Positions 63,952 through 64,000 of a stretch of DNA of 64,000 bases are shown here, in pieces. The notes under the pieces are model-generated. The model ran no database searches and had not been told where the DNA came from. It was given only the letters and a program-made list of their open reading frames with translations. How positions within the stretch are numbered: position 1 is the first letter of the stretch; each line of letters opens with the position of its first letter. Where the stretch lies: positions 310,001 through 374,000 of the forward strand of contig NZ_CABPSA010000005.1 in the NCBI RefSeq assembly GCF_902459615.1. The letters are read 5' to 3'. This stretch comes from Pandoraea commovens (GTDB taxonomy: Bacteria; Pseudomonadota; Gammaproteobacteria; Burkholderiales; Burkholderiaceae). The position numbers and the translations under genes were made by a program.

Positions 63952-64000
63952 ATGGCATCCGCTTCTCAACCTGCTTCTCAACCGACTTCTCAGCCGACTT
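63952..64000 (+). CDS. Start of a gene cut by the window end
   Basis: ATG at 63952 directly after the MarR gene; only 16 codons are visible, reading MASASQPASQPTSQPT, a Ser-Gln-Pro-Thr repeat encoded by near-identical 12-base units. Being close behind MarR it is likely its target (often a transporter), but nothing here identifies it. Confidence 0.45.
   Translation, partial: MASASQPASQPTSQPT

Overview
The window is 64 kb of a GC-rich beta-proteobacterial chromosome. Gene content (ubiD, metNIQ, OmpC-type porins of the Burkholderia kind, DUF1328/CsbD/entericidin stress genes, PXPV-repeat protein, a mgo/ham-type cluster) points to Burkholderiaceae, most likely Pandoraea or a close relative; that genus call is inference. 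I see no rRNA, tRNA, CRISPR array, insertion sequence or prophage.

Layout. 1-8.3 kb: an edge fragment, ubiD, gabD, an APC permease and an EAL-CBS-GGDEF protein. 8.7-11.3 kb: methionine importer metNIQ with its promoter. 11.4-17.8 kb: a signalling and stress block (two response regulators, di-iron ferritin-like protein, two DUF1328 proteins, CHASE3-type histidine kinase, CsbD, entericidin, a Cys-repeat periplasmic protein, PXPV protein). 17.9-25.6 kb: soluble chemoreceptor, LysR/TauE pair, PfkB kinase behind an octanucleotide repeat, LysR, SDR reductase, MipA/OmpV protein. 25.8-32.6 kb: RstAB-like two-component system, a porin, and an Fbp-type ABC importer translationally coupled to the porin. 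32.7-38.3 kb: MFS carrier, CoA ligase, acylating aldehyde dehydrogenase and divergent IclR regulator in the layout of the sulfoacetate operon sauRSTU.

38.3-50.5 kb is the most interesting part. Four genes (DUF3050 haem-oxygenase-like protein, AurF-like di-iron N-oxygenase with all seven metal ligands, A-T-R NRPS, SRPBCC protein) match the mgoBCAD/pvf/ham family that makes diazeniumdiolate signals such as leudiazen and valdiazen. Downstream lie an aminotransferase, a LysR regulator, a sensor-less sigma-54 activator, an aldo/keto reductase and an Sfp-type phosphopantetheinyl transferase. Near-identical sigma-54 (-24/-12) promoters stand before the first mgo gene and before the transferase, 11 kb apart. 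Each has an upstream inverted repeat with the same 10-7-10 architecture, about 76-86 bp from the -24 element. I infer a small sigma-54 regulon, run by the local activator, that co-produces the NRPS and the enzyme that primes its carrier domain.

50.6-57.8 kb: ahpF and ahpC, a beta-propeller protein with a TPR/winged-helix protein, rhlE, and a two-gene AT-richer module whose second product carries a HEPN RNase motif. 58-64 kb: an FGAH-family hydrolase, IclR regulator and YfcC-like transporter operon divergent from a porin, with the same palindrome before both; then a MarR gene with its own palindrome and the start of one more gene. Functions are assigned by reading sequence and recalling families; no database search was run.
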